A stretch of DNA of 14,360 nt from positions 1 to 14,360 of the forward strand of contig NYZG01000360.1 of assembly GCA_002687025.1 (NCBI GenBank), written 5' to 3'. Numbering within the stretch: the stretch's first letter is position 1; every line of letters starts with the position of its first letter. The translations under genes and the position numbers were made by a program. This stretch comes from Candidatus Poribacteria bacterium. Lineage in GTDB: Bacteria; Poribacteria; WGA-4E; GCA-2687025. Shown here one piece after another: positions 1 to 6,566 of this stretch. Under the pieces are notes generated by a model. The model saw nothing but the letters and a program-made list of their open reading frames with translations. It made no database searches and was not told the origin of the DNA.

Positions 1-1
1 G

Positions 2-1114
2 GACCTGAGCGGCGCCATCAACGTGTGGACCCTCGGCGAGAAGACGCTCAGGCGGCTCGGGTTCAAGCCGGAAGAATACAACGACGACCGGTTCAACCTG
101 CTGCGGGCCCTGGGCTTCACGGCCGAGCAGGTCGAGGAGGCGAACCGCACCGTCTGCGGCGCGCAGACCGTCGAGGGCGCCCCCGATCTCAAGGAGGAGC
201 ACTACGCGGTCTTCGATTGTGCCAACAAGTGCGGGAAACACGGTGAGCGGTTCATCGGCGCGATGGGTCACGTGCGCATCATGGCGGCGGCGCAACCGTT
301 CATCAGCGGCGCCATCTCGAAGACGGTGAACCTCCCCAACGAGGCGACCGCCGAAGACATCCTCGATGTCTACGTGGAAGCGTGGCGAATGGGTCTCAAG
401 GCGATCGCGGTGTACCGCGACGGCTCGAAGATCTCACAGCCGCTGAGCGCAAGCGCGGACGAGATCGAGGAAGCCGCCGCGGCCAACGCGCCCGTGCGCC
501 GCCGACTGCCGGACGAGCGCCAGTCGGTGACGCACAAGTTCAGCGTCGGCGAGCACGAGGGGTACGTCACCGTCGGGCTTTACGAGGACGGGCACCCCGG
601 CGAGATGTTTCTCACGATGTCGAAGGAGGGGTCCACCATCTCGGGCCTCATGGACGCCTTCGCCACGATGACGTCGTTGGCGCTGCAGTACGGCGTGCCG
701 CTCGACGCGTTGGTGAGGAAGTTCAGCCACATGCGGTTCGAGCCGCAGGGGTTCACGAGCAACAAGCAGATCCCCATGGCGAAGTCGCTGGTGGACTACA
801 TCTTCCGCTGGATGGCGCTCAAGTTCCTCGACGACCCGGCGCTCGCGGGATCGGCGGCGGCGTACTACGCCAATGCCGACGAGGCCGCGCCCGCCGCTAC
901 CGGCAGCGGGCCGGTTCGGGCAGAGGTGTCACAGACGACCGAAGCGCTCGCGGCGGCGTCCGCCGACCCGGTGGCGGTGGCCATCCAAACCGAAGACGGC
1001 GACGCGGCGGAACACACCGACGGTGTCGCATGTCACGTGTGCGGCACGATCATGCTGCGTTCGGGCACCTGCTACGTCTGCCCGAATTGCGGCGGCAACA
1101 CCGGCTGCGGCTAA
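2..1114 (+). CDS. nrdJ: Adenosylcobalamin-dependent (class II) ribonucleotide reductase, C-terminal part
   Basis: The frame is open from the first complete codon at position 2, so the gene starts outside the window; about 370 residues are visible. It reduces ribonucleotides to deoxyribonucleotides with a B12-generated radical, in the cytoplasm. Recognisable segments are the SGAINVWTLGEKTLRRLG-type stretch at the left edge, the HVRIMAAAQPFISGAISKT barrel segment, and the YRDGSKISQPL segment that follows it in NrdJ proteins. A family-typical C-terminal module comes next, then a variable Ala-rich linker (about residues 285-335). The end is Cys-rich: CHVCG, CYVCPNCGG and a terminal GCG. In class II enzymes such terminal cysteines bind zinc and/or recycle the active-site disulfide. 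TAA stop at 1112-1114; a strong hairpin follows 20 nt later. The identification is firm; the missing N-terminus hides the catalytic cysteines. Confidence 0.95.
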   Translation, partial: DLSGAINVWTLGEKTLRRLGFKPEEYNDDRFNLLRALGFTAEQVEEANRTVCGAQTVEGAPDLKEEHYAVFDCANKCGKHGERFIGAMGHVRIMAAAQPFISGAISKTVNLPNEATAEDILDVYVEAWRMGLKAIAVYRDGSKISQPLSASADEIEEAAAANAPVRRRLPDERQSVTHKFSVGEHEGYVTVGLYEDGHPGEMFLTMSKEGSTISGLMDAFATMTSLALQYGVPLDALVRKFSHMRFEPQGFTSNKQIPMAKSLVDYIFRWMALKFLDDPALAGSAAAYYANADEAAPAATGSGPVRAEVSQTTEALAAASADPVAVAIQTEDGDAAEHTDGVACHVCGTIMLRSGTCYVCPNCGGNTGCG

Positions 1115-1134
1115 TCCCGTAGCTCGACGGATCA

Positions 1135-1170
1135 CGGGCATGGGCGGGGAGTGATTCCCGCCCATGCCCG
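1135..1170 (+). terminator. Perfect 14-bp hairpin downstream of nrdJ
   Basis: The arms CGGGCATGGGCGGG (1135-1148) and CCCGCCCATGCCCG (1157-1170) are exact reverse complements around an 8-nt loop GAGTGATT, and a G:T pair can extend the stem inward. It begins 20 nt after the nrdJ stop, where a transcription terminator is expected. There is no T-run afterwards, so it is not a textbook intrinsic terminator; it could also act by pausing or as a 3'-end stabiliser. Confidence 0.6.
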
Positions 1171-1294
1171 CGTTCGGCTGCGATCCTCGCGCGCGCCGGT
1201 CAAATGGGCAACCGCGTGAGGGTCAGGTTCGTATTCCTTCCAGATGTGCGTGCGATGAACCCGAATGCCAACGCGCTACGCCAGCGCGCGGGGC

Positions 1295-1298
1295 GGAG
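1295..1298 (+). promoter_or_regulatory. Ribosome-binding site supporting the 1306 start
   Basis: GGAG lies 7 nt before the ATG at 1306. No comparable sequence precedes the alternative in-frame ATGs at 1204 and 1255. In GC-rich DNA a GGAG can arise by chance, so this supports the start but does not prove it. Confidence 0.4.
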
Positions 1299-1305
1299 CC
1301 GCAGT

Positions 1306-2244
1306 ATGTATTCGCTGCTGTATGATCTCGAACTGACGACGGAGCCCTCCGTCACCGTCGACATTCGTTCCACGCGGGGCGGGATCACGTGGACCCATGA
1401 GGTTCCCGTCGATCGGGCAGTCCACGACGAACGGATTCCCCGGAACTTCGACCCCGATCGACAAGAGACGGTCCCGCCCTTCCAAGACCGCGTAGAACGC
1501 ATCATCCGCGGCGCGGCATGGGAACGCTTCGTCGAGTACCTCGGGCGAACGGCGCTCAACGCCGGAATGGAGTGGTTTGTGCTCAACCGGTCGGAGGGGG
1601 CCGAGGTGTTCCTCTTCTCGACGCGGCAGCAGGATCTGCTCGCGGAGCGTCTCGGACGGGAAGGCGGCGTGGTTGAGACGCCGGATCGGCAGATATTCGT
1701 CCTTACCGACAGACGCGTGCCGGGGGACGCATGCTACTGCGTAAAGGCGAAGCAGTGCCGCGTATACGCTCGCTCCGAACTCACCGCAAACGCGCTGCGG
1801 GTATACCTCAGCGACTTCGTCCGCGCGGACACCGGCCAGACTATCGCTCAAGTCGCCGCCGAAGACGCGGCCAAGTATCTGCGTACGATGGAGCGCATGG
1901 CGCTGCCAGGGACACCCGTGGCCCTGAACCCGCCACCGCCACGACTTGCGGCCGCCGCGTCGGCTGCTAGCCCGGCCGGATCGGCCCCGATGTACGTCCC
2001 ACACGGTCTGCCCGCGCCGGCGTCGCCTGCCGCGATACCCGGCCTGCCGAAGGCGACCCCAACGCCACCGTCGAGGCCGACCGTCGAACGGCGCGCGGCT
2101 GACATTGTGGTGGAAGATCGCCCGCAGGACCGGTGCCCGGAATGCGACGAAACGCTGTTCAACGTCGGTGGTGACGACAAGCTGTGTCTGGTGTGTGAGT
2201 GGAGCAGCCTGCCGACGATCGGCGGGGCAGGCAAGGACACCTAG
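1306..2244 (+). CDS. Hypothetical protein with C-terminal zinc ribbon
   Basis: I do not recognise the family. The 312-residue product has an N-terminal globular part (about residues 1-205) rich in charged and beta-type segments, with no signal peptide or membrane helix. A Pro/Ala-rich linker follows (about 205-270), then a terminal zinc ribbon: CPEC and CLVC separated by 13 residues (CX2C-X13-CX2C). This suggests a cytoplasmic protein with a flexible tethered metal-binding module, possibly for nucleic acid or protein contact. The ATG at 1306 is chosen because GGAG at 1295-1298 lies 7 nt upstream. The frame stays open to an ATG at 1204, which would add 34 residues, but no ribosome-binding site precedes 1204 or the ATG at 1255. 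The plus strand is preferred over the long minus-strand reading frame because third codon positions are strongly G/C and the Cys pattern is coherent. It ends tail to tail with ribF, sharing CTAG. Confidence 0.7.
   Translation: MYSLLYDLELTTEPSVTVDIRSTRGGITWTHEVPVDRAVHDERIPRNFDPDRQETVPPFQDRVERIIRGAAWERFVEYLGRTALNAGMEWFVLNRSEGAEVFLFSTRQQDLLAERLGREGGVVETPDRQIFVLTDRRVPGDACYCVKAKQCRVYARSELTANALRVYLSDFVRADTGQTIAQVAAEDAAKYLRTMERMALPGTPVALNPPPPRLAAAASAASPAGSAPMYVPHGLPAPASPAAIPGLPKATPTPPSRPTVERRAADIVVEDRPQDRCPECDETLFNVGGDDKLCLVCEWSSLPTIGGAGKDT
2241..2244. other. Shared CTAG: overlapping stop codons of convergent genes
   Basis: The palindrome CTAG gives TAG to the plus-strand zinc-ribbon gene (2242-2244) and TAG to minus-strand ribF (complement of 2241-2243). 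The two coding regions therefore meet with no intergenic DNA, and there is no room for a terminator between them. Confidence 0.9.
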
Positions 2245-3161
2245 GAGGCGAGCGCCTCTCGCGCGCGCCGCACGTCGTCCTGAATCCGGGCGGTGAGCGC
2301 GTCTACGGAGGCGAACTTCTCCTGCTCTCGGATGCGCTCCACGAGTTCGACCTCGACTTCCTGCCCGTATAGATCGCCCGAGAAGTCCAGCAGGTAGCTC
2401 TCCACAACGACCTGCGTTCCACCGAACGTCGGCCGGTTTCCGATGCTTATCGCGGACGGGTAGGACACGCCATCGTGGCGCGTGTAGCCCGCGTAGATGC
2501 CGTCCGGTGGCAGCTGCATGTCGCCGTAGGCCACGTTGGCCGTGGGAAAGCCTAGCTCGCGGCCCATGCGGTTTCCTTCGACGACCTCTCCCGCGAGCGC
2601 GTACGGGCGGCCGAGCATCGCCTCGGCGAGGTCGAAGTCCGCGCGGGCGACCGCGTCGCGGATGCGTGTGCTGCTGATTACCTCACCGTCGCACATGTGC
2701 GCCTCTTCGGCCATCGCCTCGTAACCCAACGCGCTAGCCTGATCGCGCAGCAGCGTGAGATCGCCGCGCCCCTGGTACCCGAACCGCACGCTGTAGCCCA
2801 CGGCGATCACGCGCGCGCGAAAGACGTCCACGAGTCGGGCCAGGAAGTCGCGCGCGGGCGCCTCGCGCAGGCGCTCGTCGAACCGACCGGCGATGACGAG
2901 GTCGAAACCCATCTCCTCGAACATGCGAAACTTCTGCGACAGCGATGTCAGCGAGGCGGGACACCGCTCGGGCGCAATCAGCTTGAGCGGATTCGGGTGC
3001 AAGAACAGCGCCGCGGCGTCCACGCCGTCGACGCGAGCGCGATCCAGCACCGATCGGAAGACGGCACGATGCCCGAGATGGAGGGCATCGAATTTGCCGA
3101 AGGTCAGCGCGGTCGGGCGTTCCAGGCGTGGCGTCTCCCAGAAACCGTCTATGATCCTCAA
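2241..3161 (-). CDS. ribF: Bifunctional riboflavin kinase / FAD synthetase
   Basis: This enzyme phosphorylates riboflavin to FMN and adenylylates FMN to FAD in the cytoplasm. The N-terminal nucleotidyltransferase domain carries FGKFDALHLGH (residues 21-31, the GxFDxxHxGH class motif) and, later, ISSTRIRDAV. The C-terminal riboflavin kinase domain shows GNRMGRELGFPTANV, then GIYAG and ISIGNRPTFGG, and ends in the usual basic helix. At 306 residues it has normal family length. The start is taken as TTG at 3161: it overlaps the truB stop as TTGA, has GAGG 7 nt upstream, and puts the nucleotide-binding motif at the expected distance from the N-terminus. Longer readings only translate truB DNA in the wrong frame. 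It is the last gene of the minus-strand operon and is probably translationally coupled to truB. Confidence 0.95.
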   Translation of the reverse strand: MRIIDGFWETPRLERPTALTFGKFDALHLGHRAVFRSVLDRARVDGVDAAALFLHPNPLKLIAPERCPASLTSLSQKFRMFEEMGFDLVIAGRFDERLREAPARDFLARLVDVFRARVIAVGYSVRFGYQGRGDLTLLRDQASALGYEAMAEEAHMCDGEVISSTRIRDAVARADFDLAEAMLGRPYALAGEVVEGNRMGRELGFPTANVAYGDMQLPPDGIYAGYTRHDGVSYPSAISIGNRPTFGGTQVVVESYLLDFSGDLYGQEVEVELVERIREQEKFASVDALTARIQDDVRRAREALAS

Positions 3162-3904
3162 CGCGAGGCCTCGGCGGCTTCCGCGGCCAACATGGCGCGC
3201 ACCGCGTCGATCGAGCTCACCGCCTCGATCGCCTGTGCTGGGTCGGCCTCGATGTCGTCGAGCGTCATCGCGCGATCCACGGAGAAGGGCCCGCTGCGCG
3301 TGCGCGCGAGCGTCTGAATGCAGCCGCCACAGCCGAGATCGCGTCCGATGTCGTGCGCGAGCGTTCTGATATAGGTGCCGCGGGAACACACGGTGCGCAA
3401 CGTCATCTCGGGAGGGCTCAACTCGACGAGTTCCATCTCCCGCACCGTCACCGCGCGTGGCGGCCTTTCGACCGTGATCCCCTGCCGCGCCAGCTTGTAC
3501 AGCGGCTGGCCGCGATGCTTCAGAGCGGAGAACATGGGCGGGATCTGCTGGATGTCCCCTCGGTAGCTGTCCAGCACGCGTTCCACGTCTTCGGCGGACA
3601 AGGGCGGCACTTCGCATTCCGCGACCACCTCGCCGGTCATGTCGAACGTGTTCGTCTCCACCCCGAGCCTGACGACCGAGACGTACTCCTTCTCGTGCGC
3701 CTGAAGGGCCTCGAACAGGCGCGTCGCCTCCGCCAAGCAGACTACGAGAACGCCGGTGGCCTCCGGGTCGAGGGTACCCGCGTGGCCGGCCTTCTTGTAC
3801 CGCATCGCGCGCTTGACGCGCGTGACAACCTGCTGAGATGAGATTCCCGCCGGCTTGTCTACGACGATGATGCCGGCAGGGCCGCTATTGGTCTGAGGGC
3901 GCAT
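3158..3904 (-). CDS. truB: tRNA pseudouridine(55) synthase
   Basis: TruB converts U55 in the T-loop of tRNAs to pseudouridine and also acts as a tRNA chaperone. The N-terminal IIVVDKPAGISS motif starts at residue 12. The catalytic aspartate is D46 in HAGTLDPEATGVL. The downstream family blocks PPMFSALKHRGQPLYKLAR and CSRGTYIRTLAHDIG are present, the latter followed by DLGCGG. The ATG at 3904 gives 248 residues and a compact N-terminus like other TruB proteins; an in-frame GTG at 3937 would add 11 residues that look like read-through of nrnA sequence. With the ATG start the gene overlaps the end of nrnA by 20 nt, and it overlaps ribF by 4 nt at its own end. That indicates one polycistronic message. 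Function is firm; the start is moderately sure. Confidence 0.95.
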   Translation of the reverse strand: MRPQTNSGPAGIIVVDKPAGISSQQVVTRVKRAMRYKKAGHAGTLDPEATGVLVVCLAEATRLFEALQAHEKEYVSVVRLGVETNTFDMTGEVVAECEVPPLSAEDVERVLDSYRGDIQQIPPMFSALKHRGQPLYKLARQGITVERPPRAVTVREMELVELSPPEMTLRTVCSRGTYIRTLAHDIGRDLGCGGCIQTLARTRSGPFSVDRAMTLDDIEADPAQAIEAVSSIDAVRAMLAAEAAEASR

Positions 3905-4883
3905 TGCTGACGAGGTCCTTGAGGCCGGCGAGGACACGGCGTTCCGCGTCCTCGATAGGTGGTTCGAGCACGCATCCCGCGGCGTATCGGTGGCCGCCTC
4001 CCCCGAAGGCCGCTGCCAGGCCGTCGACAGTGATGTCCTCGTGCCGAGATCGGAAACTGACCTTGATGCGACCGTCGGGCAGTTCCCCGATGAGCGCCAC
4101 GGCCTTCACTCCGTCCACGGAGCGCGCGTAGTCGATGAACCCATCGACGTCCTCGGTCGTCGTGCCGGTGGCGTCGTACATCGCCTGCGTGATCTTCAGC
4201 CACGCGATCGACCCGTCGTCCGAACGCTGCAGTGTTCCGAGGACCATGCCCAGCAGTTGCACCTGCCCCGCCGTCATCGAGCCGTAGATGTGCTCATACG
4301 CCTTGTGGGGCTGCACACCGCGCTCGATAAGATCGGCGGCGATGTAGTGCGCCTTCTTCGAGGTGTTCGAGAACCGGAAGTTCCCCGTGTCGCCGATGAT
4401 CCCGGCGTACAGGCACTCGCCGATGTCGCGGTCTATCGGCTCGTCGACGTATTGGAAGAAGTCGTAGAGGATCTCGCACGTCGCGCATGCGTCGGTTCGG
4501 ACAGACGCCACGTCGGCGAACGGCGTGCCGGTCGCGTGATGGTCGATGTTGATTGTCGCGCCCGACGGTTCGAGGAGCGCGGCAAGCTCGCGGCCGATGC
4601 GGCCCTTGCTGCTGACGTCCACGACGACCAGGGCGTCGAGCCCCTGCGTCTCGGGGGTTTGGCGGCACCATTCGGACCCGGGCAGGTATTGCGTAATGCG
4701 GGGCGCCGGGTCACGCGACAGCACCTCGACGCGCTTCCCGTGACGCCGCAGGTAGTGCGCCAGCGCCAACTGGGACCCGATGGCGTCCGGGTCGGGGTGG
4801 ATGTGCGACACGACCCAGAACGAGTCGTAGCGCTGAAATGCCTCCAGGACGGCATCGAAATCGTCGTTCGGCCGCTCCGCCAC
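3885..4883 (-). CDS. nrnA: DHH/DHHA1 phosphoesterase, nanoRNase/pAp phosphatase type
   Basis: This is a cytoplasmic, manganese-dependent DHH-family phosphoesterase. NrnA members degrade 2-5 nt RNAs and dephosphorylate pAp; some relatives cleave cyclic dinucleotide products such as pApA. The 332 residues show motif I HIHPDPDAIGS (27-37), the aspartate in VVVDVSSKG, the signature DHH at 114-116, and the C-terminal DHHA1 glycine-rich loop GGGGH at about 294-298. The GTG start at 4883 lies 2 nt after the rbfA stop, with AGGAG 5 nt upstream inside the end of rbfA. The gene overlaps truB at its 3' end. The position between rbfA and truB is the usual one for this family in many phyla and supports a role in RNA turnover. 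Family is certain; exact substrate is inferred. Confidence 0.93.
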   Translation of the reverse strand: MAERPNDDFDAVLEAFQRYDSFWVVSHIHPDPDAIGSQLALAHYLRRHGKRVEVLSRDPAPRITQYLPGSEWCRQTPETQGLDALVVVDVSSKGRIGRELAALLEPSGATINIDHHATGTPFADVASVRTDACATCEILYDFFQYVDEPIDRDIGECLYAGIIGDTGNFRFSNTSKKAHYIAADLIERGVQPHKAYEHIYGSMTAGQVQLLGMVLGTLQRSDDGSIAWLKITQAMYDATGTTTEDVDGFIDYARSVDGVKAVALIGELPDGRIKVSFRSRHEDITVDGLAAAFGGGGHRYAAGCVLEPPIEDAERRVLAGLKDLVSNAPSDQ

Positions 4884-4885
4884 TC

Positions 4886-5281
4886 CTACTCCTCTTCGCC
4901 GTCTTCGCCATCTTCGCCGTGTGCCTCGTCCGGGCCCATGTCCGCGTCCTTCAGTAGCTGGTCCATGTCCAGCAGGTTGCTCGTCCCGTCGTCGAACTCG
5001 AAGCGCAGTTCCGGGCTGTGACGGAGCGAGAGACGGCGCCCCACCTCGCGACGGAGGAAGCCACTCGCGCGGGACAACGCCTGGAGGACGTCCGGTCGGA
5101 TGTCCTCGGGCCATACGCTGAGCGAGACCCAGGCGACCTGCATATCGGGTGACATCCTCACACGGGATACCAGGCAGTCGCGTAGGCGCGGGTCCTTGAC
5201 CTTCCGCTGCAACACGTCGCTGAGTTCGCGCTTGACGCGCTCTGCCGCGCGATCCGTTCTTCCGTAGCTCAGATCGTCCAC
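4886..5281 (-). CDS. rbfA: 30S ribosome-binding factor RbfA
   Basis: RbfA is a small KH-fold protein that binds immature 30S subunits and helps 16S rRNA 5'-end maturation. The 131-residue product opens with the family pattern YGRTDRAAERVKRELSDVL, then KVKDPRL and the beta-strand segment VAWVSLSVW. The central LRREVGRRLSLRHSPELRFEFDD block is diagnostic. The tail is strikingly acidic (EAHGEDGEDGEEE), an extension seen in many RbfA proteins with no conserved function. The GTG start at 5281 overlaps the end of ylxP by 13 nt; only a weak GAGA lies upstream, so translation probably depends on coupling. The stop is 2 nt before the nrnA start. Confidence 0.94.
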   Translation of the reverse strand: MDDLSYGRTDRAAERVKRELSDVLQRKVKDPRLRDCLVSRVRMSPDMQVAWVSLSVWPEDIRPDVLQALSRASGFLRREVGRRLSLRHSPELRFEFDDGTSNLLDMDQLLKDADMGPDEAHGEDGEDGEEE

Positions 5282-5556
5282 AGTTCTCGTTCCACATTGA
5301 GGACAACGACGGGGAACGACCCCTCGATGTAGTCGGCGACCTTTGTCAGCATGCTGTCGGCGTGTCGCGAGTCGTTGGAGACGCAGGTGATGCCGAGCTC
5401 GGCGTTGCGACGGTCGTCCAGGCAGTCCACCTCGGCGATGGCGACGTTGTATCTCTGCCGCGTGCGATCCTTGATACTGCGGACGACTCTTCGCTTGTCC
5501 TTCAGGGAGCCGCTGTCAAACACCTGAAGCCGAATGATACATACGCCGATATGCAT
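5269..5556 (-). CDS. ylxP: DUF503 family protein YlxP
   Basis: This 95-residue protein matches the DUF503/YlxP family, which classically sits between infB and rbfA. Visible family features are the N-terminal HIGVCIIRLQV strand, the SLKDKRRVVRSIKDRTRQRYNVAIAEVD block (compare SLKEKR..v..l..r...fNvsvaEv), and the C-terminal region VADYIEGSFPVVVLNVEREL. Its biochemical role is not established; the genomic association with rbfA suggests ribosome assembly. The ATG at 5556 lies 4 nt after the hemB stop with no clear ribosome-binding site, so expression is likely coupled to hemB. It overlaps rbfA by 13 nt. Confidence 0.9.
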   Translation of the reverse strand: MHIGVCIIRLQVFDSGSLKDKRRVVRSIKDRTRQRYNVAIAEVDCLDDRRNAELGITCVSNDSRHADSMLTKVADYIEGSFPVVVLNVERELWTI

Positions 5557-5560
5557 GAGG

Positions 5561-6532
5561 CTATAGGAGCGCCGCGAGCGCCTTCGCGAAGTAGGTGAGG
5601 ATCATGTCCGCCCCGGCGCGCCGGATGGCGGTGACGGACTCCACCATCACGCGTTCCTCATCGAGCCACCCGAGCCGGGCAGCCGCCTTAAGCATAGCGT
5701 ATTCGCCGCTGACATTATAGGCGGCCAAAGGGGCGTCGTAGCGGTCCTTCACCGCTCGGATGATGTCCAGATAGGGCAGGGCCGGCTTCACCATCACGAT
5801 GTCGGCGCCCTCCTGCAGGTCGAGCTCGACTTCGCGCAGCGCCTCGCTGACGTTGGGTGGGTCCATCTGGTAGGAGCGCCGATCGCCGAACTGCGGGGCG
5901 GAATCAGCGGCGTCGCGGAACGGCCCGTAGAATGCGGACGAGTATTTGGCCGAATACGCCATGATCGGCGTCTGGTCGAACCCGGCGTCATCCAGCGCAC
6001 CGCGAATGACGCCGATGCGTCCGTCCATCATGTCGGAGGGGGCGATGATGTCCGCTCCCGCGCGGGCGTGCGATACGGACTCCTTGGCCAGGAGTTCCGT
6101 CGTCGCGTCGTTGAGGACCTCACCGTCGGCGATGACGCCGCAATGCCCGTGGTCGGTGTATTCGCACAGGCAGACATCGGTGATGACGAGCAGGTCGGGA
6201 ACGGTCTCCTTCAGGGCGCGCGCCGTCCGCTGGATGATCCCATCGTCGGCGTACGCCTCCGAGCCGACAGAGTCCTTGTGGGCCGGGATGCCGAACAGGA
6301 TCGTCGCGGGTACGCCCAGGCGCACGAGGTCCTCCGCCTCGCGCAGGATGCCGTCGATGGACAGTTGGTAGCAGTCGGGCATCGACGGAATCTCGACGCG
6401 CGAGTTCGAGCCGTGCGTGACGAACATCGGATAGATGAGGTTGTCGGGCGAGAGGCGCGTCTCACGCACCATGCGGCGTGTGGCTTCGGTACGGCGCATT
6501 CGCCGCATCCGAACGGTTGGGTAGGGGCTCAC
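5561..6532 (-). CDS. hemB: Porphobilinogen synthase (delta-aminolevulinic acid dehydratase)
   Basis: HemB condenses two 5-aminolevulinate molecules to porphobilinogen, the first common step of heme, siroheme and cobalamin synthesis. The 323 residues are full length. The Schiff-base lysines are K196 in AYSAKYSSAFYGPFRDA and K249 in VMVKPALPYLD. The metal site DVCLCEYTDHGHCG supplies C121, C123 and C131, which is the zinc-dependent type rather than the Asp-rich magnesium type. The GTG start at 6532 is chosen because AGAGGA lies 7 nt upstream and the N-terminus MSPYPTVRMRRMRRTEATRRM aligns with the usual HemB start. The gene begins 34 nt after the secretin stop and ends 4 nt before ylxP. Placement ahead of ylxP-rbfA is unusual; nusA-infB is more typical. 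Confidence 0.95.
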   Translation of the reverse strand: MSPYPTVRMRRMRRTEATRRMVRETRLSPDNLIYPMFVTHGSNSRVEIPSMPDCYQLSIDGILREAEDLVRLGVPATILFGIPAHKDSVGSEAYADDGIIQRTARALKETVPDLLVITDVCLCEYTDHGHCGVIADGEVLNDATTELLAKESVSHARAGADIIAPSDMMDGRIGVIRGALDDAGFDQTPIMAYSAKYSSAFYGPFRDAADSAPQFGDRRSYQMDPPNVSEALREVELDLQEGADIVMVKPALPYLDIIRAVKDRYDAPLAAYNVSGEYAMLKAAARLGWLDEERVMVESVTAIRRAGADMILTYFAKALAALL

Positions 6533-6566
6533 GGCTTCGTCCTCTCGCCATCCGGGAGGAGAATGC

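Noticed and set aside
1276..2004. 242-codon minus-strand frame opposite the zinc-ribbon gene
   Set aside because: No motif or ribosome-binding site, and composition typical of a shadow frame. The plus frame has G/C-rich third positions and a coherent Cys4 ribbon.
3162..3617. N-terminal extension of ribF to 3617
   Set aside because: The extension only reads truB DNA in another frame; RibF's own nucleotide-binding motif begins about 20 residues after the TTG at 3161.
3990..5021. 343-codon plus-strand frame opposite nrnA and rbfA
   Set aside because: Antisense to two well-conserved genes; translation is low-complexity Arg/Val/Asp with no domain.
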